A DNA stretch of 48,167 nucleotides. It comes from Intestinibacillus sp964580155. GTDB taxonomy: Bacteria; Bacillota; Clostridia; Oscillospirales; Butyricicoccaceae. Numbering within the stretch: the stretch's first letter is position 1; each line of letters begins with the position of its first letter. This document shows positions 1 to 9,499 of the stretch, one piece after another. The notes beneath the pieces were generated by a model, which searched no databases, was not told the DNA's origin, and saw only the letters and a program-made list of their open reading frames with translations. Location of the stretch: the NCBI GenBank assembly GCA_964580155.1, contig CAZOJP010000010.1, forward strand, positions 1 to 48,167, given 5' to 3'. Position numbers and translations under genes: made by a program.

Positions 1-3000
1 AACCGCATGGGCCTTCGGGAACATGTACTTGATTTTGTTGCATGAGTCAATATACCATTCGGGCACGTTCTGCGCGCGCATGGCTTCCTCCCACTCCGGC
101 TTGAGCCCCTTACCCTTACGCACCGCCTCCATAATGGTGAACGACAGCTTGGGTTCGACACCCTGCAAAATGAGATAGTTCATAATATCGTCGCGGCAGC
201 AAATACAGCCCGAAAGCGGAATGCCCTGCTTGACAAGCTCCTGCGCATTGCCCAGCCAAACGTCGGTGCCGTGTGACAAACCGGAAATCGAGACCAGATC
301 CGCAAAGGTGCGCGGCTTTGTGTCGCGCAGCATACCGCGCACGAACTTGGTGCCGAACTCGGGCACGGCGATGCTGCCCATCTCACCCAAAATCTTGTCC
401 GTACCATCGACATAGCGCAGCGCTTCGCACGAGGTGAACAGGCTCATGGTTTCGGGGTCGTCCAGCGGAATTTCGCGTGCGTTAATCCCGGTCAGCTCTT
501 CCAGATGCTTGATCATCGTCGGATCATCGTGGCCCAGTTCGTCCAGCTTGAGCAGGTTGTCATCAATCGAGTGATACTCAAAATGGGTCGTGATAATGTC
601 GGAGTTTGGGTCGTCCGCCGGATGCTGTATCGGACAAAAGTCGTAAATTTCGACTTCCTTGGGCACCACGACGATTCCGCCGGGATGCTGCCCCGTCGTG
701 CGCTTGATGCCGGTGCAGCCCGCGGTCAGGCGGTTTTCCTCCGCATGGGAGCACTCGATGCCGCGCTCGTCCATGTATTTTTTAACAAAGCCGTAGGCGG
801 TCTTTTCCGCGACTGTGCCCAGCGTGCCCGCGCGGAACACATGGTCGTGCCCGAAAATCTCACCGGTATACCAGTGGATTTTCGATTGGTATTCGCCGGA
901 AAAATTCAGGTCAATATCGGGCACTTTGTCCCCGTCAAACCCCAGAAAGGTTTCAAACGGAATGGAAAATCCCTCTTTGCTGAGCGCGTGCCCACAGTTC
1001 GGGCAGATGCTGTCCGTAAGATCGACACCGCAGGACATCTCCTCATGCCACTCGACATACTTGCATGCAGGGCACAAATAGTGCGGCGCAAGCGAGTTTA
1101 CCTCTGTAATATCGGACATGAACGCCGCGAGCGACGAGCCGACCGAGCCGCGTGAGCCGACCAGATAGCCGTCCTCAATGGATTTGCAGACCAGCTTTTG
1201 CGCGATAATGTACATCACGTCATAGCCGTTGCCGATGATCGACCCCAGCTCGCGATCCAGCCGTTTTTGCACGAGCTCGGGCAGCGGATCGCCATAGATG
1301 CGGCGCGCTTTTTCGCGGCACATGTTCTCGAGATCCTCCGCGCTGCCGTCAATCTTCGGCGGATAGTTTTCCCGCGGTACGGGACGCACCACCTCGCATT
1401 GGTCTGCAATGAGGTTCGTATTCGTCACAACCACCTCGTAGGCGCGGTCGCGCCCCAGGTAGGAAAACTCCTCCAGCATCTCGTCGGTCGTGCGCAGATA
1501 GAGCGGTGGCTGGTCGTCTGCATCGGAGAAGCCCTGCCCCGCCATCAAGATGCGGCGAAACGCCTCATCCTCCGGCTCGAGGAAGTGGACATCGCCCGTT
1601 GCGCAGCACGGCTTGCCGAGTGCGTCTGCAAGCTGCAATATTTTGCGGTTGTAGTCGCGCAGCTCGTCTTCATTGCGCACGCTGCCCTTGCGCAGCATAA
1701 ACGCATTGTTCGCGATCGGCTGAATCTCCAGATAATCGTAGAAGGAGGCGATGCGCTTGAGATCCTCCCATTCCGCGCCGTCCATCATCGCCCGGAACAG
1801 CTCACCTGCCTCGCAAGCCGAGCCGAAAATCAGCCCTTCTCGATGGCGCAGCAGCTCGGAGCGCGGAATAATCGGCCGTTTGTTGAAATATTCCAAATAG
1901 GATTTGGAAATAAGCTGGTAGAGATTGCGCAAGCCGGTCTTGTTCTTGACCAAAATGATAAAATGATAGCGTTTCAGGTTCTTGAGGTTGCGCGCCTTCG
2001 CTTTTTTCCCTGCAAGCGCCGCATTGATGTCGGAAACGCGCTGCACCCCCAGTTCCTCGTGCAGCATTGCGAGCAGCTTTACAAAAATGCGGCTGAGCAC
2101 GGCGGCATCCTCGCTCGCGCGGTGATGCTCAAAGGGGCCGACTGCAAGCTCCTTTGCGAGCACGTTCAGCTTGTAGCGTCCGAGATCGGGCAGCAAAATG
2201 CGTGCCATGTCCAGGGTGTCGATTGCGGTAAAGCTGCGCTCGATGCCCAGCCGCTTGCACGCGGCATGGAGGAACGAAAGATCGAATCCCGCGTTGTGGG
2301 CGACGAGAATACGCTCCCCCGCGAAGTCCAAAAAGGCGCGCAGCGCGTCCGCCAGCTCGGGTGCATGGGCAACAGTTTCGTCCGAAATGCCCGTGAGCGC
2401 GGTGATTTCGGGCGGAATCGGCTTGTGCGGATTGACGTAGGTCTGGAACTCCTCCACCGGCGCGCCGTCTCGCACCAAAGTTGCCGCAATTTCCGTGATT
2501 TCCTCGCGATCCGGACGCAATCCGGTTGTTTCAAGATCGAAGCAGATATATTCGCCGTCAAAGGGCGCATCCGCTGTGCCGCGCACCACGGATACCGCCG
2601 CGCCGTCGTTTACATAGTAGGCTTCCACGCCATAAATGACCTTGAAATTTTCGATTTTCCCCCACTCGACAGCGTGCATCGCATCGGGAAACGCCTGCGC
2701 CACGCCATGATCTGTAATCGCCATGGCGGAATGCCCCCAGTAAGCCGCGCGCTCAATCAGCTTTTTGGTCGGGGTGATGCCGTCCATCGCGCTCATATTG
2801 GTGTGCAAATGCAGCTCGACACGTTTTTTCTCGCTTTTGTCCTGGCGGATTACCTTTTGCGCTTTCACGATTGCGGTCGGCTCGATGGTGGTTTCTTTTT
2901 CCCACTGGTCGTAGGTCACCTTGCCCTGCACGATGAGATGCATGCCGGTTCTGATGGCGCCTGCCAGCTCACCCGCCTGATCCTTGGCGAGAAATTTGCA

Positions 3001-3840
3001 GACACGCACCGAGTTCGTATTGTCCGTGATGTCAAAGGACAGCTTGATCCATTCCTTGCCGGTTTTCTTGCTTTTGATTTCGCGGTGATCGACAAAAAAC
3101 ACATCGCCTTTGATCGTCACGCGATCCAGCTCATGCACCGCTTCCCGTATCGCAATCGGCTCGTCCTGATAGAGCTTGCCGAAGATTAAATTCTCGTCCT
3201 TGACCTCCGCGACCTTTGCGCGGCGGTAGCCGCCCTGCGCAGGGGCCGCAGCCTTGGGGCGCTGCTTGGGCGCGCGCTCGGTCTGCGCGGCTTCCGCCGC
3301 TTGCTGCTCGCTTGCCGCACGCAAGCACTCCGCGCGCGTCTGCGCTGCCTCGCGCTGTGCGCTTTCCAGATGCTTCTGCTCCATGCTGACCGGCACAACC
3401 GGACAGTGCAGCCCGGTTTCCGTGCGGATCTGCTCCGACAGCTGGCGCAGCGCAAGCTGCAAATATTCCGCTGCGGTTTCGGTCATCGGCACGCGCAGCT
3501 CCCCATCCTCATACCGCCATGCACACCCCGCCAGCAGGCCGCAAGCCGAGGGCGTGCGATCGTACAGTCCGTCGCGCAGCGCAGCCAGATATGTATCGCT
3601 CAAACGGTTGCAGGTGTAGCGCGGCGAAATGCGCATACGGGTCAAGTGGTAGCACTTCGCGATGCCCTGCTCCAACGCTTTGAGCACGTCATACGAAACG
3701 ACTTCCTCGAACGCAACATGGCACAGCATGGTGCGCTTATCACGGCTGACCGCCATAGAGCAAACTTGTCCGTTTGTCAGACAGGGGTCTAATTTTTCAC
3801 TTTTAAAATGGCTGAACACCTCAGACAGCGAACTTGGCAT
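1..3840 (-). CDS. polC: DNA polymerase III PolC-type alpha subunit, C-terminus beyond window
   Basis: This is the replicative polymerase of low-GC Gram-positives with built-in 3'-5' proofreading. It starts at ATG 3838-3840 behind AAGGAG and stays open to the left edge (1280 codons seen; the family is about 1430-1450 residues). In order one sees an OB-fold region, the PHP motif KRVELHLHT (around residue 330), the exonuclease motif CFDLETTG (around 435) inserted in the PHP domain, the GSRGSVGSS motif, a CPAC...CPNCG zinc site, the palm motif DIDLNFSGEYQ and TGQHPGGIVVVP. The last visible residues, KYMFPKAHAV, lie about 150 residues before the usual end. ispG lies directly upstream on the same strand (37 bp gap), so polC probably ends the pyrH-to-polC cluster. 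Identity is certain; only the C-terminus is missing, because of the window edge. Confidence 0.97.
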   Translation of the reverse strand, partial: MPSSLSEVFSHFKSEKLDPCLTNGQVCSMAVSRDKRTMLCHVAFEEVVSYDVLKALEQGIAKCYHLTRMRISPRYTCNRLSDTYLAALRDGLYDRTPSACGLLAGCAWRYEDGELRVPMTETAAEYLQLALRQLSEQIRTETGLHCPVVPVSMEQKHLESAQREAAQTRAECLRAASEQQAAEAAQTERAPKQRPKAAAPAQGGYRRAKVAEVKDENLIFGKLYQDEPIAIREAVHELDRVTIKGDVFFVDHREIKSKKTGKEWIKLSFDITDNTNSVRVCKFLAKDQAGELAGAIRTGMHLIVQGKVTYDQWEKETTIEPTAIVKAQKVIRQDKSEKKRVELHLHTNMSAMDGITPTKKLIERAAYWGHSAMAITDHGVAQAFPDAMHAVEWGKIENFKVIYGVEAYYVNDGAAVSVVRGTADAPFDGEYICFDLETTGLRPDREEITEIAATLVRDGAPVEEFQTYVNPHKPIPPEITALTGISDETVAHAPELADALRAFLDFAGERILVAHNAGFDLSFLHAACKRLGIERSFTAIDTLDMARILLPDLGRYKLNVLAKELAVGPFEHHRASEDAAVLSRIFVKLLAMLHEELGVQRVSDINAALAGKKAKARNLKNLKRYHFIILVKNKTGLRNLYQLISKSYLEYFNKRPIIPRSELLRHREGLIFGSACEAGELFRAMMDGAEWEDLKRIASFYDYLEIQPIANNAFMLRKGSVRNEDELRDYNRKILQLADALGKPCCATGDVHFLEPEDEAFRRILMAGQGFSDADDQPPLYLRTTDEMLEEFSYLGRDRAYEVVVTNTNLIADQCEVVRPVPRENYPPKIDGSAEDLENMCREKARRIYGDPLPELVQKRLDRELGSIIGNGYDVMYIIAQKLVCKSIEDGYLVGSRGSVGSSLAAFMSDITEVNSLAPHYLCPACKYVEWHEEMSCGVDLTDSICPNCGHALSKEGFSIPFETFLGFDGDKVPDIDLNFSGEYQSKIHWYTGEIFGHDHVFRAGTLGTVAEKTAYGFVKKYMDERGIECSHAEENRLTAGCTGIKRTTGQHPGGIVVVPKEVEIYDFCPIQHPADDPNSDIITTHFEYHSIDDNLLKLDELGHDDPTMIKHLEELTGINAREIPLDDPETMSLFTSCEALRYVDGTDKILGEMGSIAVPEFGTKFVRGMLRDTKPRTFADLVSISGLSHGTDVWLGNAQELVKQGIPLSGCICCRDDIMNYLILQGVEPKLSFTIMEAVRKGKGLKPEWEEAMRAQNVPEWYIDSCNKIKYMFPKAHAV

Positions 3841-3877
3841 AGCGACTCCTTCGCAAATAGTGTATTGGTTAAACGCT

Positions 3878-4924
3878 TTACAGCTTTGCTATTTCTTCCA
3901 TCAGTGCATCAACAAGCTGATTTTCCGGTATTTTTCTCAAGATCTCCCCTTTTCGGAAAACCAATCCCACGCCGTCTCCGCCTGCAATGCCGACATCCGC
4001 CTCGCGTGCTTCTCCCGGGCCGTTTACCGCGCATCCCATCACGGCAATCTTAATCTTCTTCCCCTGAATCGACGCGACGCGCTGTTCGACCTCATTTGCA
4101 ATACGGATGAGATCGATGCGGGTGCGCCCGCAAGTCGGGCAGGACACGACGTTGATGCCGTCGTCGTTGAGACCGACCGCTTTCAAAATCGACCGCGCCG
4201 CATAGATCTCCTTAACCGGATCATCCGTCAGGGATACGCGCATGGTATCCCCCACGCCGAGCGCAAGCAGGCCGCCGATGCCGGCCGCCGATTTGACAGT
4301 GCCCATGTATTCCGTTCCGGCTTCGGTTACACCGAGATGCAAGGGATACGGGCACTGCTGCTGCGCCAGCTGATAGGCGCGCATCGTATATGGAACCGAT
4401 GAGGATTTCATCGACAGGCAAATATCGTCAAAATCGAACTTCTCGAGCAGCGCCGCATGATAGAGCGCGCTTGCAACAAGCGCTTCGGGTGTCGGGCCGC
4501 CGTACCGCGCCAGAATCTCGCGCTCGACCGAGCCGGAGTTGACTCCGATGCGAATCGGGATGTGCTTGGCGCGCGCGGCCTCGACAACCGCCTTTACGCG
4601 GTCGTCCGCGCCGATATTGCCCGGATTGATGCGCACCTTGTGCACACCCGCCGCAATTGATTCGAGCGCAAGCTTATAATCAAAATGGATGTCCGCCACG
4701 ACAGGAATCGGAGATTTTTCGCAAATCTCGCCGAGCGCGTGCGCCGCGTGCGCATCCGGTACTGCGCAGCGCACGATGTCGCATCCCGCGGCGGCAAGCG
4801 CCTCGATCTGCCGCAGGGTCGCGTGCGCGTCGCGCGTGTCCGTATTCGTCATGGACTGTACGGAAACCGGTGCGTCACCGCCGATTTTGACTCCTCCCAC
4901 ATCAATTTGCTTCTTGCTGTTCAT
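3878..4924 (-). CDS. ispG: 4-hydroxy-3-methylbut-2-en-1-yl diphosphate synthase (flavodoxin)
   Basis: IspG (GcpE) converts MEcPP to HMBPP, the penultimate step of the MEP isoprenoid pathway, using a [4Fe-4S] cluster and reduced flavodoxin or ferredoxin. The 348-residue protein starts MNSKKQIDVGGVKIGG and has the length of the compact bacterial form without the plant-type insert. The cluster ligands are visible as SCPTCGR (C262, C265) and MGCAVNGPGE (C298, E305). It lies 30 bp after rseP and upstream of polC on the minus strand. Dxr, two genes upstream, acts earlier in the same pathway, and UppS further upstream uses the product, so the cluster groups isoprenoid supply with its wall-synthesis use. 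Confidence 0.97.
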   Translation of the reverse strand: MNSKKQIDVGGVKIGGDAPVSVQSMTNTDTRDAHATLRQIEALAAAGCDIVRCAVPDAHAAHALGEICEKSPIPVVADIHFDYKLALESIAAGVHKVRINPGNIGADDRVKAVVEAARAKHIPIRIGVNSGSVEREILARYGGPTPEALVASALYHAALLEKFDFDDICLSMKSSSVPYTMRAYQLAQQQCPYPLHLGVTEAGTEYMGTVKSAAGIGGLLALGVGDTMRVSLTDDPVKEIYAARSILKAVGLNDDGINVVSCPTCGRTRIDLIRIANEVEQRVASIQGKKIKIAVMGCAVNGPGEAREADVGIAGGDGVGLVFRKGEILRKIPENQLVDALMEEIAKL

Positions 4925-4954
4925 GTTCCATTCCTTCTTTTCATCAAAGTTTGC

Positions 4955-5983
4955 TTATGCGCCCGTAATCAAGTGCAAAATGTCCTGCCCTGTTACATAG
5001 AGCATCAGCAGCAGGAGCAGCGCCAGCCCTGCCGCATGCACATAGCCCTCGTACTTCGGCGCCACCGGCTTGCGGCGGATTGCCTCCAGTATGAGAAACA
5101 GCAGCCGGCCGCCATCGAGCGCGGGCAGCGGTAGCAGATTCATAACACCCAGGTTGACTGAAATAAACGACACAAGCAGGACGAAATCCTCCCAGCTTTG
5201 GCGCACGGTCTGCGCCATGACACCGGCAACGCCGACCGGTCCGGAAAGCTGATTCACCCCGACCTGACCGCTGACCAGCATGCCCAAACTATCCCACACC
5301 AAGCGCCCAAAATCGACCGCCGTATACAGCGCGTGCTTCATCAGGGTGAGCGGGGTTTTCTTTTGGACTGTGAAATTGATGCCATATTTCGTGCCGTTAT
5401 CGAAAGCGGGCTTGAGCGGCACATCGGCCAGCGTTTTGACCGCGCCGTTTCGCCGCACCACGATGTCATACCGACCGTCCGCACCGCCGCGGCTCAGTCC
5501 GGTGCGCACATCGCCGTTGAGCAGCACCCGATAGCCATCAATCTTGAGGATTTGGTCGCCGGGCATAAGCATCGTTTCGCCCTGCGCGGTGAATCCGGTG
5601 AAAAAGCTGTCAATGGTGGTCGAGCTGAAGCCCTCATATTTTGCGGGCGCATACAGCAGCACGAGCAGCAGAAATCCCGCCAGAAAATTCATCAGCGCAC
5701 CCGCAACAACAACCAGCATACGGCGCGGCAGCGCGGCGCGCGCAAAGCTGTGCGGATTGTCGGATTCGCCGTCTTCCCCCTCCATGACACAGGCGCCGCC
5801 AAACGGCAGCAGTCGCAGGCAGTAACGTGTGCCGCGCCACTCCTTTGCCAGCAGGGTCGGCCCCATCCCGACCCAAAACTCGTTGACCTGTATCCCACTT
5901 TTTTTTGCGGTTATGAAATGTCCAAACTCATGGACGACAACTAAAAAACCGAATGCCAGAATTGCTAAAATGATTTGCAGCAC
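4955..5983 (-). CDS. rseP: RseP/RasP-type site-2 intramembrane zinc metalloprotease (M50)
   Basis: This membrane protease cuts transmembrane substrates such as anti-sigma factors and signal-peptide remnants. The zinc motif HEFGH lies at residues 18-22 in the first membrane helix; a PDZ domain follows at about 110-200, and the LPALDGGRL third-ligand motif lies near 280, before two C-terminal helices. I chose GTG 5981-5983, with AAAGGAG 8 bases upstream, giving 342 residues. A longer open frame reaches 6187 but overlaps dxr by 167 bp and adds residues that do not resemble the family. The PDZ domain and the place beside dxr and cdsA indicate RseP/RasP rather than the sporulation protease SpoIVFB. 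The gene symbol follows E. coli usage. Confidence 0.93.
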   Translation of the reverse strand: MLQIILAILAFGFLVVVHEFGHFITAKKSGIQVNEFWVGMGPTLLAKEWRGTRYCLRLLPFGGACVMEGEDGESDNPHSFARAALPRRMLVVVAGALMNFLAGFLLLVLLYAPAKYEGFSSTTIDSFFTGFTAQGETMLMPGDQILKIDGYRVLLNGDVRTGLSRGGADGRYDIVVRRNGAVKTLADVPLKPAFDNGTKYGINFTVQKKTPLTLMKHALYTAVDFGRLVWDSLGMLVSGQVGVNQLSGPVGVAGVMAQTVRQSWEDFVLLVSFISVNLGVMNLLPLPALDGGRLLFLILEAIRRKPVAPKYEGYVHAAGLALLLLLMLYVTGQDILHLITGA

Positions 5984-6020
5984 AATAGGCTCCTTTCCGG
6001 GCTCAAGGGAAAATATAGTT

Positions 6021-7154
6021 TTAACGGCTTGCGATCTCCCGCGCGAGGCGGTCGCTCTCCAGAATATCGTCCAACGTGGGATGCGCAAGGAACGGCACGC
6101 GCTCCATCGCCTGCGCAATACGCGCGCTAATGTCAAGGAATCCGATTTCGTCGGCAAGGAAGCGCGCAACAGCCGCCTCGTTTGCACCGTTTAAAATGGC
6201 GCCCGCATTTCCGCGCTGTGCGCCGGCGCGCCGCGCCAGCTGAAGCACCGGCATCGCCCACGCATCCGGCTCGAAAAAGGTCATTTTTCCGACCTCGGTC
6301 AGCGACAGCCGCGGAATTTTGCACGGCACACGCGCCGGATAGGTGAGCGCATATTGAATGGGCAGGCGCATATCCGGTACGCCCAATTGCGCAAGCACCG
6401 CGCCGTCGCAAAACTCGATGAGCGAATGCACAATGCTCTCGCGATGCACCACGATTTCAATATCCTCCGGTGGCATATCATACAGCCACATGGCTTCGAT
6501 GAGTTCCAGTCCCTTGTTCACCATAGAGGCGGAATCGATCGTAATCTTCGCACCCATAGACCAATTTGGGTGCTGTAAAGCTTGCTGCCTTGTCACTGTT
6601 TTGAGCTGCTCCGCGCTGTACTGAAAGAACGGTCCGCCCGATGCGGTCAGGATAATCTTGGAGAGCGCGTTGCCCTGGCACGCCTGCACGCACTGGAAAA
6701 TCGCGGAATGCTCGGAATCGACCGGCAGGATCGCGACGCCCTTTTCCTTCGCGCGCGCCATGACGAGCTGTCCGCCGCAAACCAGCGTTTCCTTATTTGC
6801 CAGCGCAATGTCTTTCCCCGCGTCGATGGCGGCAAGCGTGGGCAGCAGCCCCACCATGCCGACCACTGCCGTCACGACGACATCCGCCTGCTGCAGCGTG
6901 GCAGCGGCGAGCAAACCTTCCATGCCGCCCAGCACTTCGATGTCGGTGTCGGCAAGTGCAATTTTCAGTGCGCGCGCCGCTTCCGCGTCATACGCTGCGA
7001 CCAGCTTGGGGTGCAGCATACGCGCCTGCTCTTCCAGCAGCTTGATGTTGCGGTTTGTAGTCAGCGCAACCACTTCGGCCTCAATGAAGGACAAAATATC
7101 AATGGTTTGTGTACCGATCGATCCGGTCGATCCCAAAATAGAAAGTTTCTTCAT
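6021..7154 (-). CDS. dxr: 1-deoxy-D-xylulose 5-phosphate reductoisomerase
   Basis: Dxr makes MEP from DXP with NADPH, the first committed step of the MEP pathway. The 377-residue sequence opens with the dinucleotide-binding stretch LGSTGSIGTQT and has the metal site DSEH at 146-149, the NKET motif at 120-123 and the flexible-loop region HPNWSMG near 195-201. Its length is normal for the family. It lies between cdsA (68 bp upstream) and rseP (37 bp downstream) on the same strand, the usual Firmicute order. No promoter is evident in the gap, so it is probably read from upstream. Confidence 0.97.
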   Translation of the reverse strand: MKKLSILGSTGSIGTQTIDILSFIEAEVVALTTNRNIKLLEEQARMLHPKLVAAYDAEAARALKIALADTDIEVLGGMEGLLAAATLQQADVVVTAVVGMVGLLPTLAAIDAGKDIALANKETLVCGGQLVMARAKEKGVAILPVDSEHSAIFQCVQACQGNALSKIILTASGGPFFQYSAEQLKTVTRQQALQHPNWSMGAKITIDSASMVNKGLELIEAMWLYDMPPEDIEIVVHRESIVHSLIEFCDGAVLAQLGVPDMRLPIQYALTYPARVPCKIPRLSLTEVGKMTFFEPDAWAMPVLQLARRAGAQRGNAGAILNGANEAAVARFLADEIGFLDISARIAQAMERVPFLAHPTLDDILESDRLAREIASR

Positions 7155-7222
7155 GCTGTTATCATATACCTTTCACAGAGGAATTATATCCTGTTTTTGC
7201 TCCCTGTTTTCGGCAGACGGTT

Positions 7223-8047
7223 TTATGAAACTCCTGCAGCTCTGAGCACCAGATCGACAAACGGCGCGACAAAAATGACGCTGTCGAAACGATCGAGCAC
7301 ACCGCCGTGCCCGGGGAAAATATGTCCGTAGTCCTTGATACCGGTTTGCCGCTTGATAACCGAAAACGACAGATCGCCGATTTGTCCGATGATCGCGCCG
7401 ATTGCACCGAGAACGGCCGCCGTCCAATACGGCAGCGCAAAGTCATGCGTCTGATGTAAGATGACGGTGAAAATCAGCACGCAAACAGCGCCGCCGAGCA
7501 CGCCGCCCACCGCACCCTCGATTGTTTTCTTGGGGCTGATAATCGGGGCGAGCTTGTGTTTTCCGAAAAGGCTTCCGGCGAAATAAGCAAACGTATCCGA
7601 TCCCCATGCCGCAAGCAGCGGCAGCAGCACCAGATACCTCCCCTTTTCCATTTGAAAAATACGCATCAGCGCAAGCAGCAGATAGGGCAGCAGAACCGCC
7701 CCAAACAAACCGCAAACGACCTGATGGAAGTGCATGGTTTCATGCCGGCGAAGCAAAACCGCAAACAGCCCGACCACGGCGAGCAGCAGCAAGCCCAGTG
7801 CATACACCGTGCGATAGGCGCTCGCTTGCATGCCGCTTGTCGCACTCCAGCCGAAGCCTATCGCAAGGAGCGTGCACACGACGGCAACATCGCGGTCGCG
7901 CACCAGCCCGGTGGGCACGGTGATTTCCCATGCGGCGAGTCCGCAAAGCAGCACCAGCGCGATTTCCAGTATGATTGGCGGGAAGACAAACAGCGCACAC
8001 AGTACAAATGCAAAGCCTATCACCCCAAAACCAACTCTAGATCTCAT
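7223..8047 (-). CDS. cdsA: Phosphatidate cytidylyltransferase (CDP-DAG synthase)
   Basis: CdsA makes CDP-diacylglycerol from phosphatidate and CTP, the precursor of all membrane phospholipids. The 274-residue protein is strongly hydrophobic with about seven or eight membrane segments. It ends with the family signature: SVIKRQTGIKDYGH followed by IFPGHGGVLDRFDS, preceded by SDTFAYFAG and SPKKTIEG. The start ATG 8045-8047 lies just past the uppS stop (8049) behind GGAGGGG, which overlaps the end of uppS, so the pair is translationally coupled. A longer frame to 8137 lies inside uppS and was not used. Confidence 0.95.
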   Translation of the reverse strand: MRSRVGFGVIGFAFVLCALFVFPPIILEIALVLLCGLAAWEITVPTGLVRDRDVAVVCTLLAIGFGWSATSGMQASAYRTVYALGLLLLAVVGLFAVLLRRHETMHFHQVVCGLFGAVLLPYLLLALMRIFQMEKGRYLVLLPLLAAWGSDTFAYFAGSLFGKHKLAPIISPKKTIEGAVGGVLGGAVCVLIFTVILHQTHDFALPYWTAAVLGAIGAIIGQIGDLSFSVIKRQTGIKDYGHIFPGHGGVLDRFDSVIFVAPFVDLVLRAAGVS

Positions 8048-8048
8048 C

Positions 8049-8825
8049 TCATACCCCTCCGTATCTACGCTGCCTGTGATAGAAGTCGTCCAGTGCAGCA
8101 TCCATATCATCCGTGGTAAAATCCGGCCACAACACATCGGTAAAATAGTATTCGCTATACGCAGACTGCCACAGAAGGAAATTGGAAGTGCGTATTTCGC
8201 CCGAAGGGCGAATAATCAGCGCAGGATCCGGGATGTCAGCAGTGTAAAGGTGTTTTCCTATACACTCCTCTGTAACGTCCTCAATTTGCAGTTTCCCGTT
8301 CTGAATTTCGCTGCAAATGGCGCGTACTGCATTCTTTATCTCATCGCGCCCTCCGTAATTGATGCAGAGATTTGCAACGGCGGTATCCGGTCCGAGCCGA
8401 TCTGCAATCCGATCGTTTTCCGCAATTTGCTGCCTGAGATCCGCGGGCAAGCCGGACAAATCGCCGATCACGCGCACGGCAACGCCGCGCTGCGACATGG
8501 TATCTGCCGCCTCACGCAAATACTTGCGGAACAGGTTCATAAGCGCATCGACCTCTTCCACCGGCCGCTTCCAGTTCTCTGTGGAAAACGCATAAACCGT
8601 AAAATACTTGATGCCCTTGTCCGCGCAGTAGGTTGCGATTGTGCGGAAGGTTTCCGCACCGGCTCGATGCCCCATTTGACGCGGCATGCCGTGTTTTTTT
8701 GCCCAGCGTCCGTTGCCGTCCATAATGACAGCGACATGCTGCGGCACGGGTCTATTCTCATCGGCAGACGGCGCAGCCGGTTTTCCTTTGCCGCGCGCGT
8801 CCTTGATTTTTTGGATGATTCCCAC
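8049..8825 (-). CDS. uppS: Isoprenyl transferase, undecaprenyl diphosphate synthase
   Basis: This cis-prenyltransferase condenses IPP onto FPP to give the C55 carrier lipid for wall polymers. The signature VAVIMDGNGRWAKK holds the catalytic Asp and is followed by HRAGAETFRTI; near the end come LIIRPSGEIRTSNFLLWQ and YYFTDVLWPDF. The start is not certain. I prefer GTG 8823-8825, because GGGGGA lies 7 bases upstream; this gives 258 residues, a normal length. ATG 8838-8840 is in frame but has no ribosome site and abuts a GC-rich hairpin, and an even longer frame reaches 8897. The gene overlaps the cdsA ribosome site. Confidence 0.94.
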   Translation of the reverse strand: MGIIQKIKDARGKGKPAAPSADENRPVPQHVAVIMDGNGRWAKKHGMPRQMGHRAGAETFRTIATYCADKGIKYFTVYAFSTENWKRPVEEVDALMNLFRKYLREAADTMSQRGVAVRVIGDLSGLPADLRQQIAENDRIADRLGPDTAVANLCINYGGRDEIKNAVRAICSEIQNGKLQIEDVTEECIGKHLYTADIPDPALIIRPSGEIRTSNFLLWQSAYSEYYFTDVLWPDFTTDDMDAALDDFYHRQRRYGGV

Positions 8826-8845
8826 TGGTCTTTCCCCCATAGAAA

Positions 8846-8868
8846 GGGGCGGCGTAGCTCGCCGCCCC
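8846..8868 (-). terminator. GC-rich hairpin between frr and uppS, possible attenuator
   Basis: A perfect 9-bp stem (GGGGCGGCG / CGCCGCCCC) with a 5-base loop lies 17 bases before the preferred uppS start. On the minus strand it is followed only by CTTTCT, so it would be a weak terminator. It could tune read-through from pyrH-frr into the lipid genes or shield the alternative ATG at 8840. The structure is certain, its role is inference. Confidence 0.4.
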
Positions 8869-8942
8869 CTCTGTCTTTGTTCGGAATATTTTCGCATAGC
8901 ATGTCAAAGCTGTGTCTCGCACAGACAAGGTCACCTGCCGGA

Positions 8943-9497
8943 TTAAACTTCGGAAAGCTCCTTCGTCTTCTTGGCGGCGATGCCGTCAATGTCCTTGATG
9001 AACTTATCGGTCGACTTCTGGATACCCTCTTCCGCATCGGCAAGCTCATCTTCGCTCATTTCGTTTTTCTTGTGCGCTGCCTTGAACTTGTCAATCGCGT
9101 CACGACGGATGTTGCGCACCGCAACCTTGCTGTCCTCACTGATTTTCGATACCTGCTTGATGAGCTCCTTGCGGCGCTCCTCGGTCAGCGGCGGGAAATT
9201 CAGACGCAGGAGCTTGCCGTCGTTCTGCGGGTTGATACCCAGATCGGATGCCTGAATCGCCTTTTCGATTTGCTTCAGGATGGAGCCGTCCCACGGCTGC
9301 ACCGCCAGGGTGCGCGGATCCGGTGTTGAAATCGCCGCGACCTGCGCGAGCGGTGTCGGGGAGCCGTAATACTCAACGGTAATCTTGTCGAGCACCGCGG
9401 GGTTCGCGCGGCCTGCACGGATTGCGGCAAGATCGCGCGACAGAACTTCGAGGGTTTTCGTCATCTTGGTCTCGTAGGGGGTAAAATCAGCTTTCAT
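8943..9497 (-). CDS. frr: Ribosome recycling factor
   Basis: RRF splits post-termination ribosomes together with EF-G. The 184-residue length is exactly usual. Visible family stretches are LSRDLAAIRAGRANPAVLDKI, trimmed here to its central AIRAGRANP motif, then STPDPRTLAVQPWD, and NDGKLLRLNFPPLTEERRKEL, of which LTEERRKEL is the diagnostic part. It starts two bases after the pyrH stop, so pyrH-frr are co-translated, as in most Firmicutes. Confidence 0.97.
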   Translation of the reverse strand: MKADFTPYETKMTKTLEVLSRDLAAIRAGRANPAVLDKITVEYYGSPTPLAQVAAISTPDPRTLAVQPWDGSILKQIEKAIQASDLGINPQNDGKLLRLNFPPLTEERRKELIKQVSKISEDSKVAVRNIRRDAIDKFKAAHKKNEMSEDELADAEEGIQKSTDKFIKDIDGIAAKKTKELSEV

Positions 9498-9499
9498 CG

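Noticed and set aside
1198..3189. Plus-strand open frame of 663 codons
   Set aside because: It is the reverse-strand shadow of polC, whose protein matches a known family over its whole length; GC-rich DNA gives long false frames.
5984..6187. N-terminal extension of the M50 protease frame
   Set aside because: It overlaps dxr, lacks family similarity, and GTG 5983 has a perfect ribosome site.
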